This document shows positions 29,952 to 39,754 of a stretch of 64,000 nt of DNA, piece after piece. This DNA comes from Medakamo hakoo (Eukaryota; Chlorophyta; Trebouxiophyceae; Coccomyxaceae): positions 434,001-498,000 of the forward strand of contig CP089459.1 in the NCBI GenBank assembly GCA_026636295.1, read 5' to 3'. The notes under the pieces were generated by a model. It had not been told where the DNA came from and did no database searches. It saw only the letters and a list, made by a program, of their open reading frames with translations. The translations under genes were made by a program, and so were the position numbers. Position 1 is the stretch's first letter; each line of letters opens with the position of its first letter.

Positions 29952-32900
29952 CTACGTAGGCGGCGGCGGGCGCGGCGGCGGGCGCGGCGCCTCTCCCCCC
30001 CCATCCTCCTCCTCACCGCCGCTCCAGTCCAGGCCCAGCAAACTCGACAGGCGGCGGACAAAGGACCCGCTCGCCCGGCCCGCCCGGTCCCGGGACCGGC
30101 GAGGAGGTGGCGGCCCAGGCGCGTCGCTGCCGCCGCCGCCCTCGCCTCCGCTCGCCAGGGCGTCGCCGCTCATCCGCCACCGGCCGAGCAAGCGGCGCGG
30201 GTTGCCGGCGGCCGCGCCGCCTTCCCCGCCACCCGCCCGGGCCGCGACAGCGGACGCGCCCAGGGCGGCGGCGGCGGCGGCCACCGCCGGGTCGCCCGTC
30301 CCACCGCTGCTGCGGTCGCCGGTCGTGCCGCCGGTGCCGCCCGACCGCGCTCCACCACCTCCACCACCACCGCCGCCGCCGCGCCGGTCCCGCCCGCCGC
30401 GCCCGCCGTACCGCCGCCGCATGGCCGCGTCCATGGCGAACAGGTCCAGGGCCGACGGCGCGGAGTCCAGCCAGTGGTCGGCCAGGGCCCGCTTACGCAG
30501 GGCGAGCGCGTCCAGGCGGACTTGTTTCGCCACGCGCGCGGCGGCGGCGGCGCGCCCGCCGCCCGGGCCCAGCGCGCTCGGCTCCAGGCCCTCGACGAAC
30601 CGGGCCAGGGCGTCCACCTCTTCCACGTACTGCGCCAGGGCGGCTTCCCGGGCTTTGAGCTTTTCCACGGCGGCCGCCTCGTCCATGGAGGACAGGGCCA
30701 AAGGCGCGGCGGCCGCCGCGGCAAAGGGCGAGACGGAGGAGGGTTGCGGCAGGGGTGGTGGCGGCGGCGGCGGACCGGACGAGGGCGACGCCGCCTCCGC
30801 GTCGGCCGTCACGGCTCCACTGACCCCGCCAGCCCGGGACTCTCCGGCCAGGGAGTCGATGCCGGGCCCCCTGTTCAAGCACAGCGGCGACAGGGCGTTG
30901 ACGGCGACGATGCCGACGGTCGCGCAGATGAGGATGGCAAAGGTCGCGGTCGTCTGGATGTCCCGGCCCCACGCCTCCCACTCGGGGCCGAGGGCGGCGC
31001 CCCGGGCGAGGATCGCGTCCAGCGGCCCGGACGCCAGGGCGGCTTGGACGGAGGCTTTGGGCATCCAGGCCGCGCCCACGAACGCGCGCTCCCGCCAGTT
31101 GAGGCCGGCGCCGGCGACGACGAGGAAGGTGAGGAGCGGGCGGGGCGCCCACCCGGAGAAGATGACGGCGAGCGAGTCGTCGGCCGTGGAGGACTGGAGT
31201 CGGGCGAAGTCCAGGTTGAGGCCGATCATGCCGAAGAGCAGGGGTTGGGCGACCCACCACCACAGGGCGCCGACGCCGTGTTCGGCGTCGCGGGCGAAGG
31301 TCGGGCCCGGGCCGGTGGCCAGGCGGGGCCAGGCGCACCGCCGGCGGCCGGGGGTGGTGGTCGCGGCCGGACCGGCGACGCCGCCCGGCCAGCCGTGGCG
31401 CCAGGCGACGGACGCGGTCAGGCCCAACGTCAAAGCCGCCAGCGCGCCCGCGCCGTCCAAGTGCAGGTGGTCCATCAGGTACATGAAGGCCCAGGCTGGG
31501 GAGGTGGCGGGTTTTTTTTTTTTTTTTTGGAGGTGAGGCTTGGATGCAGGGTCCAGGGGGGGGCAAGCTTTCCTCCGCGCGCGCGCGCGCGCGCGCGCCC
31601 CCCTTCCCCCCACCCTCCCCACGCACCGAGCACGACGACGGCCACCGTCCGTTTGCGCCGGCTGCTCCACAGCCGCGTGAATGAAGCCAGAATCCCGAGC
31701 AGCCCGCCGCCCACAAAGCCGGCCGCAATGGAGATGGGGCCGGACGCGAGGTCGAGGGCCAGCGACGTCCCGCCGGACGCCGGCCCCTTGACGGCCAGGT
31801 TGATGAACAGCGTGTAGAAAAAGATGGCGACCAGGTCGTCGAAGGACGCGGCGGCGACGACCAGGGCGGGGATGCCCTTGTCCACGCCCCACCCCCGCTT
31901 CTGCAGGTCGAACATGAGCTGGATGACGATCGCGGGCCCGACGGCCTTGAGGATGAAGCCCAGGGCGAAGGCCAGGAGCCAGGGCATGCCGAAGACGGCG
32001 TGCGCGACGGACCCGGAGATGAGGGCCTCGCAAATGCCGGGGATGAGGAGGAGGCGGGTGGCGGCGGGCCCCGCCCGGCGGAACGTCGCCCAGTCCAGCT
32101 CCAGGCCGGACCGCAGGAAAATGAGGGCGAGCGCGCCCTGCCGGATCTTGGCGCGCCAGGCCTTGGGGAGCGGGCGGACGAGCCAGGGGACGGGTATGTT
32201 TTGGAGGAGGACGCCGGCGAGGAGCTGGCCCAGGAGCGGGTGGAGGCCAAAGGTCGAGATGAGGGCGCCGCCGACCTGAGGGCGTCGGGGCGTGGTTCAG
32301 AGGGGTGTGGGATGGATGGATGGATGGATGGATGGATGGATGGATGGATGGATGGATGGATGGATGGATGGATGGATGGATGGATGGATGGATGAACGCT
32401 GGGAGGGATGGCCGCACAGCGGCGGCGGGGGGGGACGCCGGCTCCAAAACCACCACCACCACCACCACCACCATCACCCCACACACACACACAGCTCACC
32501 TGGGCGCCCAGCCACAGGACGATGACCGCCCACGCCGACCCGCCGGGCAGGAAGGCCTTGCCAAAGAGGAGGAAGCAAGCTGGTTGGGGGGGGGGGGGGG
32601 GGGGGGGATGGAAAGGTGAGAGGAGGGGACGGAACCAACGCGGGTGTCTCTCTCGTGTTTGGAGCTGACAAGGCGCCGCCGCGTCTGGGCGGGCCATGGA
32701 AAGGTCGGGCAGGCGGCACGACAGCATTGTCGGACCGCGGTGACGGCAGTTTTCGCGGGCCGAGAGGTTGGAGTCAAGGGGCGCCCGTCCGGGCGCCCGG
32801 CCCAAAAAAAAAACGCCGCGCCCAACACCCACCACCCCTTCCTGCACCCACACCAATCACCCAACGTACTCGCATACGTCAGCCCACCCATCAGGAGCAG

Positions 32901-33207
32901 GCACACCAGGTTCCACGGGTCTGTTGATCGCAGGAAAGAGGGGCGGAATGATGTGAGAGGCATTGGACGACGACGACGGCTCTTGTTGCGCACGAGAAGC
33001 AGCAAAACACGCACCAATGGCCGCGAAGCGCTGGCGCTGGCTGTTGGACCAGGATGCCAAGACTCGGCCCGCCCACGACCGGCGAGGCTGGGCGGAACTG
33101 AAGGACGCGGGCGGCGGCGGTTTGGACGGCGACGGTGCGGCGAGCGCGGCCGACGACACGCCGTCGACGGAGACGGCGCCGCCGCCGCCGTTGGCGGCGT
33201 CCGTCAT
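29952..33207 (-). CDS. Cation/proton antiporter, SLC9B/NHA-like (CPA2)
   Basis: Five exons, 33015-33207, 32870-32920, 32500-32579, 31627-32275 and 29952-31495, encode 838 residues; all phases agree. Residues about 60-500 form a twelve-helix Na+/H+ exchanger domain: [37 protein letters not shown] and the ion-binding [17 protein letters not shown] with adjacent aspartates, as in electrogenic NHA antiporters. [10 protein letters not shown] and [19 protein letters not shown] follow. The best match in pattern is the SLC9B (NHA1/NHA2) group, which moves Na+ or Li+ against protons; K+ transport as in KEA/CHX is the alternative. The soluble C-terminal half (about 320 residues) is polyGly/Ala-rich with a helical segment ([20 protein letters not shown]) and an RSRDRAGRA-type end. 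Introns 2 and 3 hold a G22 run and a TGGA microsatellite. Confidence 0.88.
31576..31598. repeat. (CG)n run inside antiporter intron 4
   Basis: About 11 alternating CG units sit in the 131-nt intron 31496-31626. Alternating CG of this length can adopt Z-form DNA. Confidence 0.9.
32311..32394. repeat. (TGGA)n microsatellite inside antiporter intron 3
   Basis: About 21 near-perfect tetranucleotide units fill much of intron 32276-32499. Confidence 0.95.
32586..32607. repeat. G22 homopolymer (C22 on the coding strand) upstream of a splice acceptor
   Basis: On the minus strand this is a run of 22 cytosines ending six bases before the acceptor of antiporter exon 3 (32579). It stands in for the polypyrimidine tract. 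Confidence 0.9.
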
Positions 33208-33768
33208 TGGAGGGCTGGCGGGTTCTTGGCGTGCGTGCGATGCAGGGAGCCCGAGAAGGAAGGCGTGAGATCTGGCACGTCCAGGCGCGCAGCGCCTCGT
33301 TTTTTTGATGGGGGGAGTGGATGGACAGGGAGGGGGGCCGGCCACGAGCCAACCACCACTCACACTGCTGCGTTCATTCTCCGCACCGGGCCGGTGTCCC
33401 CCAACAACAAAAAGGCGCACTCACCGTCCGCCCATCCCACACACACACACACACACAAGCAGAACGTGCGTTCGTGTGTTGGGAACCGCTCCGAGCTGGG
33501 CCGGAGACCGCGCGCGCCTCTCTGCCAGCCGCGACGGCCGCGCGCCCGGCCCGCCGTTCCCAGCACGCAACCACAGCAGCACAACGGCCCCCCACCGCCC
33601 ACAAACGCCGGCAGGCCGCCCCCCGCCCGCCCACCGCGCCCGCAGAGGGGCGTGGATAGAGGGACACTCCGGCTCCACACTCTCTCCCGCGCCGTTTCCC
33701 ACTCACACACACAAAAATGGCCGACCCCCTCTCCAGCCCCCCCCCCCCCCCCAAAAAAAAAACAAACC
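33208..33768. promoter_or_regulatory. Divergent region, antiporter / secreted protein
   Basis: These 561 bp separate divergent starts. The half next to the secreted-protein gene is C/A-rich with a (CA)n stretch (about 33438-33458), and ends in a run of 14 C and 10 A (33739-33762) just before the ATG. No defined element is recognised. Confidence 0.45.
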
Positions 33769-34536
33769 ATGCGCGCCCGCGTGGCCGCCCTGCTCGCCCT
33801 CGCCGCCCTGGCGTCCACGGCCCTGGCCCAGGACGCCGCGCCCCCGCCCGTGCCTGGACCGGCGCCCGGCCCTCCTGCTGCTGCCCCAGGCCCGGCGCCC
33901 GCGGCGGCCGGGCCGTCGGCCCCGGACCCCGCCGCGCCGCCCGCGCCCGTCCCCGGCCTGCCCTCCCAGGCCGAGCTCGCCGGCCTGCTGATCGGCCTGG
34001 CCAACATCCAGTCGTTCGGCGCGTCCAAGCTGGGGGCTGAGCTGGACGTCACGTGCACGCCGGGCGCGCTCACGCCCCCCAAGCGCGCGCCGGCCGTGCT
34101 GCAGTGGCCGTCCGCGCGCGCCGCCCTGGTCACGGCCGTGTGCGTCAAGAACGACACGCGGGCGCCCGGCGCGCCGCCGTGCGAGGGCGCGGTCACGGCC
34201 TCCCAGACCGTGCCCGCGTACGCCCTGCCACCGCGCTGGGAGCCTGCCACATTCGTGACGCCGGCCTGCACGGCGGGCGTGTCGCTGCCCTTCCCCGGCG
34301 CGCTGCCCACCCCGCCCGGCGGCGACGGCGGGTACGAACTCAACCTGCTCCCGCCCACGATCCTGGAGTGCGACGCCCTGGCTGACTTGGCCAGCGCCGG
34401 CGCCGGCCTGTTCAAGGGCCGGGGCAAAAAGGCGGGCGGGTGCCGGGTGTCCGGGCCGTTGGTCGACCCCCAGGCCGCGGTCGAGGCCGCGCTGGCCAAG
34501 CTGGAGGAGGCGAAGGCCGTGCTGGGGCTGGCGTAA
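33769..34536 (+). CDS. Secreted protein with six cysteines, unknown
   Basis: A single-exon frame of 255 residues. It starts with a textbook secretory signal peptide (MRARVAALLALAALASTALA, cleavage likely before QDAA). An Ala/Pro repeat linker follows (about 22-65), typical of cell-wall or secreted algal proteins, then a folded-looking domain of about 185 residues with six cysteines (in TCTPG, VCVKN, PCEGA, ACTAG, ECDAL and GCRVS), enough for three disulfides. No membrane anchor or catalytic motif is seen, and I do not recognise the domain. The ATG lies directly behind a C14-A10 leader. Likely fate is the cell wall, periplasm or vacuole. The function is unknown. Confidence 0.7.
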   Translation: MRARVAALLALAALASTALAQDAAPPPVPGPAPGPPAAAPGPAPAAAGPSAPDPAAPPAPVPGLPSQAELAGLLIGLANIQSFGASKLGAELDVTCTPGALTPPKRAPAVLQWPSARAALVTAVCVKNDTRAPGAPPCEGAVTASQTVPAYALPPRWEPATFVTPACTAGVSLPFPGALPTPPGGDGGYELNLLPPTILECDALADLASAGAGLFKGRGKKAGGCRVSGPLVDPQAAVEAALAKLEEAKAVLGLA

Positions 34537-34579
34537 GCGCGCGTTGTTGTGCTGCTTCGGGGCCCCGTCCGTGATGATG

Positions 34580-34581
<2 letters not shown>

Positions 34582-34629
<48 letters not shown>

Positions 34630-34640
34630 GAGAGAGAGAG
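34582..34640. repeat. (GA)n microsatellite
   Basis: About 29 GA units with one interruption (GTGA), about 45 bases behind the secreted-protein stop codon. Confidence 0.95.
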
Positions 34641-34795
34641 GGGGGCGGGGGATGGTCGCGAGCAGTGAGTGGCAGCGGCGCCTGGCGAGTGTCAACGAAA
34701 AAAGTGCGCCACGACGGAAAAAGTGAACTGCCACAACTTCTTTGCCGCCCGACCGCCCCAAACACGCCGGCCCGACACGCACTTCATCACTTTTT

Positions 34796-34827
34796 GGAGG
34801 CTGACTGTTCTGGAGGCTGACTGTTCT
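34796..34827. repeat. Two tandem copies of ggaggctgactgttct
   Basis: The 16-bp unit occurs at 34796-34811 and again directly at 34812-34827 with no mismatch. Confidence 0.9.
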
Positions 34828-35006
34828 CCACACCCGACTGATGGGCAACCCAATCTACCGCGGTGTGTGCTTGCGTTTTTTGCGCGGGGACGGCGGAGAG
34901 CCGCTTTTTTTTGCGTGGCATGCCAAAGCCTGCACACGCGCCCGCGCCCGCGCCACTCATCCACCCATCCCTTCGATCCCAATTCCTTTCGCAGGCGACA
35001 CGGGAG

Positions 35007-35656
35007 ATGCCGAGCCGTGCACGACTGGGCGGGCGGAGGTTCAGGTGAGGGAGAAAGAGTGCTGAGCCGGCGCCCCGGAGACAGCTATGCAGCACGTCGC
35101 AACGAGGGGCATGGAGCGACGAGGACAGGGCGCTGAGCACCGGCACGCCGCCACGCCGCCGTCCGGCAGCCAACTCCCGTCCGCGCGCTCTGTCCGCAGG
35201 GCACGGCCCGCCAGCACATCAGCACGTGTGCAGTCCGCGGTCCCGGACCCGCGTCCTGTCCCCTCCTCCCTCCATCCCGACACTACCCACGGCGCCTCAC
35301 CCGACACTACCGACGCAACCCGCACACAGCAGCCGGCCGCCTCGCCCGCCCTGGCCGCCGTGGAAGCCGCCCTGGCGGATTTGGCCGCCGCCGCGGCGGG
35401 AACGGTAGCCGGACCCGCGGCTGCCGCGGCTGTGGCGGAGCCCGGCCGCGCACCGCGTGGCCCGCCACCCGGACCGCCGCCCGGACCGCCGCCGCCGCCA
35501 CGCCTGCGGCCCGTGGATTCGTGCGGGAACTTGATGGACGCCGGCGGCGCCGTGGCTTTTGCGGGGCTGGGTGCGGCCACTGCGGCGGCGGCGGCTGCCC
35601 GGGCGGCCGTGGTGCGGGTGGGCCGGGCGGGCGGCTGGGGCGGCCGTGGGGAGTGA
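35007..35656 (+). CDS. Hypothetical Pro/Ala-rich protein, two exons
   Basis: The model is exon 1 at 35007-35044 (MPSRARLGGRRF plus two bases), an intron 35045-35199 (GTGAGG...CCGCAG) and exon 2 at 35200-35656, giving 164 residues. The phase-2 junction fits exactly, and both splice signals are good. The basic first residues could be an organelle presequence. Then come a Ser/Thr/Pro-rich region, an Ala helix (AAVEAALADLAAAAAG), a PPPGPPPGPP run and a last segment (PVDSCGNLMDAGGAVAFAG) that is less repetitive and may be a short membrane helix. No family is recognised. An alternative is an unspliced start at 35087. Coding status rests on splice signals and codon bias only. Confidence 0.45.
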
Positions 35657-35905
35657 GTGAGGAAAAGTACGTGTCAACCCCCCGCCCAGCACTTGGCAGG
35701 TCTCCAACCCAAAAACCACACCCACCGCGCTCGTCCAGGCCAAAACAACTGCGCGCCGGGGACGAGGTCGAGGGACATGGTCACCACGGGCCTGCTGCCG
35801 GAGGCGGCGGTTTTGAGGGGAGGGGCGGCGGCGGTGGCGCGCTGGGGGGGATGTCGTCACCGCGGCCTGGGTCGCGTCCCCCTCACTGCTCCGTCTTTTT
35901 CGTTG

Positions 35906-36499
35906 ATGCGCGCCCATTTGACGATGCCGCCCTCCCCACCCCAGCCCGCCTCCCCCGCCGTCCCCGGCGCAGCTACGGCCACGCTCACCGTCTCCCCGCG
36001 CGGCGCGCAGCAGCAGCAGCAACAGCAGCTCAAAACCTGTGGCGGCGAGCCGCCTGCAAAACGCGACGCCGCCCTTGAAACGGCCGCGCACGTTTCGCCT
36101 GCTCCTCAACCCGACGACGACGCCGACCTCCTCGCCGCGCACGCCGCCCGGTGCGTCGCCGACGCCGCGGCGTTAGCCGCGTCGACAGAGCCAGAAGCAC
36201 GGCGTGTCGCCACCACGGCGTCCGCAAGAGCTTATGCGACTGCCGCAACGCGCGCCGTGGCTGCGGGCCTGGCGAGTGGAGACACAGCTGCGCGCGCTGC
36301 TGCGGGCGACGCCGCCGTCGCCGCGTCCACCGCCGCCACTGCTGCCGCCACAGCCGCCGCAGCAGCAGACGCTGTGAAGGAAGCGGAGACCGCAGCGGGC
36401 GCCGCGGCGGCCGCCGCCCGGTGGGATGAGGGCGCGTGGAAGGAGGCCGGCGCGCGCGTGCGCGCGGCCGCGAGCGGGGGGGGCTGGCAGGTCGCGTGA
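35906..36499 (+). CDS. Hypothetical Ala-rich helical protein
   Basis: An open frame of 197 residues that is almost half alanine after residue 70. It has a Gln run (AQQQQQQQLK), an acidic patch (PDDDADLL) and a long Ala/Thr/Arg helix ending in RWDEGAWKEAGARVRAA. The charged spacing resembles LEA-like or coiled-coil proteins, but no motif is diagnostic. Met 35906 follows a T-rich leader; the frame is open upstream, with another Met at 35777. Low complexity makes a chance GC-driven frame possible. It converges with the exonuclease gene. Confidence 0.35.
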   Translation: MRAHLTMPPSPPQPASPAVPGAATATLTVSPRGAQQQQQQQLKTCGGEPPAKRDAALETAAHVSPAPQPDDDADLLAAHAARCVADAAALAASTEPEARRVATTASARAYATAATRAVAAGLASGDTAARAAAGDAAVAASTAATAAATAAAAADAVKEAETAAGAAAAAARWDEGAWKEAGARVRAAASGGGWQVA

Positions 36500-36728
36500 G
36501 GGGGAGGGGACAAAGAAAAAAAAGAAAAAACTCGCAGCCCATCTAACACAGGAAAGAAAAACGAAAAAGAGGAAGAGCCTAAGCCCCTGAGCCCAACCCC
36601 CCCATGCCACGCACGCACCGCACGAAAACACACACACAGCCGCACTCGGACGTCCCCCCCGGATCCCGACCATCCCCCCCCGCGCGCGCGCGCCACCCCC
36701 ACCCCCCACCCCCCACCCTGTTTCCCTC

Positions 36729-37209
36729 TCACCCGAGGAACGGCGCGCCACACGTGCACGTCTTCCGGTTCCCCATGCACACGCCTTCGAAAGACGGGTT
36801 CTGCTTCGCGAAAGACGGCTCGGGCGTGGACGCCAGCAGCGCCGCCGCCGCCCGCGCCCACCCCGCCGCGTCGGCGCGCAGGCGGGCGTGCAGTGTGAAC
36901 AGCCGCACCGACTTGACGGCATCCGTCACGGCGTCGTGCGGCCCGTTGGGCGGCCAGCCCAGCAGGACGGACGCCAGGTGGTCCTGCCCCCACACCGAAA
37001 ACGACTTGAACTGCTCGTTCCACACGCGGTACAGGCCCGTGAGGTCGACCATGGCGGCAAAGTCGACGCCCTCCCTCAGGCCCAGCCACTCCACGTCCTT
37101 GCCGATGTTTTGGCCGACGAGCGTGGCGGTGGGGGGCAGGAAGCGGCGCAGGAGGGCGAGGGCGGTGTCGAGGGCGACGCCCTGGCGTTCGATGATGTCG
37201 GCGGTCAGG

Positions 37210-37257
<48 letters not shown>

Positions 37258-38163
37258 AGGGGTGGGGTGGGGCGACCCGAGGGACGGCGCGTGAGTGTGG
37301 GGGTCGGTGTCGGTCGAGCAATCAGCGGAGGTTGGAACAGGCCGCGCCTCGTAGGGGGGTGCGGTCCATCGTTCGGCATGCCATCGCCGCAGGCGCGTCG
37401 CCGGACCCTCGAACGACAGTTCAGAGGGTGGCACGGGCGCAATCGGCGACCGCACCACCCCGAACACGCGGCCCAACCACACGCAGGCGCCCGCCTTTCA
37501 AACCCATCGACGCTGCCCGGAGTCCGGCGACGGGAGCATTGACGGCCGCGCACGGCCGCAGCGCACGCCCACCACCCCTCGTCACATCCGCACGACACAT
37601 CCACCTCACCTGGTCAGGGGTGTCAGGTAGGACACCACGGGCACGGCCGGCTTCACGTACACATTCAACAAGCACTGCTCGTACTGGTCGACGAGCGAGA
37701 TTTGCGCGACCGCGCGCGCGTTGTGGTCGGACCCCGTCGCTACGCACTCTACATCAATGCAATACAAGCTTGCTTGCGGCAATTGAGGTGGAGGAATGCC
37801 GGCGGCGATGGGATTGGGCGGCGGCATAAAGGGAAAAGGAAACGCAAGCGGCGGCGCGCCGAACGGCGCGGCGCCTGGGACGAGGAAGCCGCCCGCCGCG
37901 GCGGCAGCGGCTGCTGCTGCGGCCGCCGCCGCCGCGGAGCTGGGGCCAGGGCCGCCGCGGCCGCCGCGGCCGCGCCCTCTGCCGCGCCCGCGTCCGCGGC
38001 CACCATCGCCGCGCCCGCCGCCGCCGCCCGACTCGGCGCGCGCCGGCGGGCCGTTGCTGGCCTCAGGCGCAGGCGGCGCGGGCGCCGCGGCGGCCTCCGG
38101 CGCCGGAGCGGGGGGCGCAGGCGCAGGCGCCTCAGCGGGCTTGGTGGACGGCTCGTCCGCCAT
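36729..38163 (-). CDS. DEDDh 3'-5' exonuclease (RNase T/REX superfamily)
   Basis: Two exons, 37610-38163 and 36729-37209 (intron 37210-37609), give 344 residues. The exonuclease fold carries all catalytic residues: Asp and Glu in YCIDVECVATG, Asp in LVGQNIGKDVEWLGL, and His with Asp five residues on in HDAVTDAVKSVRLF, so it is DEDDh type. The layout resembles SDN/REX/ISG20-like nucleases that trim small RNAs or rRNA; DNA exonucleases of the same fold are not excluded. The N-terminal 110 residues are disordered, with an Ala/Pro repeat, an RG-rich box (about residues 47-65, typical for RNA binding) and a run of 15 Ala. Cys residues at the end (KTCTCGAPF) may bind metal. The (CA)n repeat at the intron end directly abuts the acceptor AG. 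Confidence 0.87.
37211..37256. repeat. (TG)n microsatellite forming the exonuclease splice acceptor tract
   Basis: Twenty-three TG units (CA on the coding strand) end directly in the acceptor CAG of exon 2 at 37209/37210. Confidence 0.95.
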
Positions 38164-38350
38164 GGGGTGTGGAGGGTGTGCGCGTGTGCGGGGCGGGAGA
38201 CTCGGCTTCGAGCAATTCCTCGCGTCTGCGTTGTGAAGGGGACGCCTCGACCACCCCCCTCTGCCATGCCCACACACACACACAACGGACAGAGGACACA
38301 CTAAGGACGTACGAAACAGCAACACACACACACACTCTCTCTCTCTCTCC

Positions 38351-39275
38351 TCACTTTGTCCGCACCCGCCGCCATTTATACACCGCCGGCTCGCCCCGCA
38401 CCCCCGCCCTGACCACTTTCTTTTTACTGCCCTTCCCCTGCAGCGCGCCCTGCAGCCGCAGCCTCCCCTCCAACGCCCGCAGCCTGGCCAGCCGCCCCGC
38501 CCGCTGGCTGAGCTCCTTGTAAGACGCCGCCCGGCGTTTGTCAGCTTTCATGGCCGCACGGGCGTGCGGCGTGCTCTGGCCGCCCACCACCACAGCCCCG
38601 CCGGTCGCGACCTGCCCCCTCCGCGGCCGGTTGTGCGCGCGGGCCAGCAGGTCGGCCGGCGTGTCGAAGTAGGCCGCGGGGCTGAAGCGGGCGGCTTCGG
38701 GTTTGGAGTCCACGAACACCGTGTGTGGAGCTGGCGCGGAGGTGGACGCACCCGCACCCGCCGCCGCGGCCGCCGCCGCCCGCGCCGCGTCGGCCGCGCC
38801 CAGGCCGTGCAGGTTGGACCGCAACCTCTCGATCCGCTTGGCCTCCACGCCCGCCGCCATGGCCACGTACCGCACGTCCTGCGTACGCATCAGCGCCAAC
38901 TCATCCGCGGTGTAGGTGCGGGCGTCTCCGCCTTCAGGCACGCCGCCGCGTGTGCGGTCGTGCACCATGCCAAAGCTGAACTCGTCCGGGTTGCGGCCGT
39001 CGGCCTTGGCCCGCAGCCGCGCAATCGCGTCTTCCTTTTTATGGAAATCATCGGCGCGGGCTTTGTAGTCTGATTTTTTCTCTAGGAGGCCGAAACGGCG
39101 GCGGGCTTGACTGTGTGCGTGCGTGAGTGGGTGGTGGGGATGGGGGCGTGAGAAAAAAAGAGGGGAGGTTGATGGAGGTCGGGCGGCGACGCCGGAAAAA
39201 AAAACGAGAGGAAACTTACGGTTGCGACCGCTCCTTGTGCGTCACGCGCTTGACAGCGTTGCGCAACGAAGACAT
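38351..39275 (-). CDS. UTP11: U3 snoRNP protein UTP11
   Basis: Two exons, 39220-39275 and 38351-39110 (intron 39111-39219, GTAAGT...ACACAG), give 271 residues, near the usual 250. UTP11 belongs to the small-subunit processome, which processes pre-18S rRNA in the nucleolus. The start MSSLRNAVKRVTHKERSQP is a classic UTP11 N-terminus; after the splice come FGLLEKKSDYKARADDFHKK and GRNPDEFSFGMVHDRTR, all diagnostic. Later, TQDVRYVAMAAGVEAKRIER and TVFVDSKPEAARFSPAAYFD match the family. The C-terminus (GEPAVYKWRRVRTK) is conserved too. An Ala run inserted after residue about 115 is specific to this genome's Ala-rich style. The exon 1 call is secure because it restores the conserved N-terminus. 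Confidence 0.96.
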
Positions 39276-39754
39276 CTCTCAGTGATAAGGCGTGAGCGGG
39301 CTTCCCTCGTCTGCTGTGTTTTTTGAGAGTGGCGGTGGACGAGAGAGAGAGAGCGCGTGAGAAAAAAAACAAGCCGCCGGCGGGGTGTGTGCGTTTGAGA
39401 GCGACCTGCGATCCCGTGAGAGCGTGCGCCGCGGTTAAAGCTCGCTCAGCAGCAAGCTCGACGCACCTGGGTCCTAGGAAAGGCGGGCGAGGCCGTGGGA
39501 GCCTGGTTTTCTTGGCCGGACACGCACGTCTCCTTCGCACCGCCGAGACGACGGGCGAAACAATTGAGTGACGCAGCCGGGCTGCTTGCTGTTCACACTC
39601 CCGCGTTTCGCCCGCGGCCCCACACGCGCACCGCCCGGGCTCTCCCTTTTGGCTCACGCCCGGTCAGACAGGCGCACGTCACATCGGACTACACGCGCGT
39701 GTAGGCGCCAGCATCCGACCCTCTGTCTGCAGGCGGCACGCGCAACCAGCAGCC
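39276..39754. promoter_or_regulatory. Divergent region, UTP11 / TOC75
   Basis: These 479 bp separate divergent starts. A GA block and A8 run lie at about 39340-39370. A CTCTGTCTGCAG tract just before the TOC75 ATG could end a leader intron. No defined element is recognised. Confidence 0.45.

Larger units (their letters stand above)
34537..35006. other. Intergenic, simple repeats
   Basis: No gene is seen. The stretch holds a GA microsatellite (34582-34640), a 16-bp direct tandem duplication (34796-34827), two T-rich patches near 34877 and 34906, and a likely splice-acceptor tract (AATTCCTTTCGCAG) ending at 34994. The acceptor would belong to a leader intron of the next gene. Confidence 0.5.

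Noticed and set aside
29952-31495. Antiporter C-terminal half as a separate gene
   Set aside because: The splice from exon 4 to exon 5 keeps phase and completes the remaining membrane helices, so both belong to one protein.
32311-32394. TGGA array as a possible CRISPR or satellite array
   Set aside because: It is a plain tetranucleotide microsatellite in an intron, with no spacers or longer unit.
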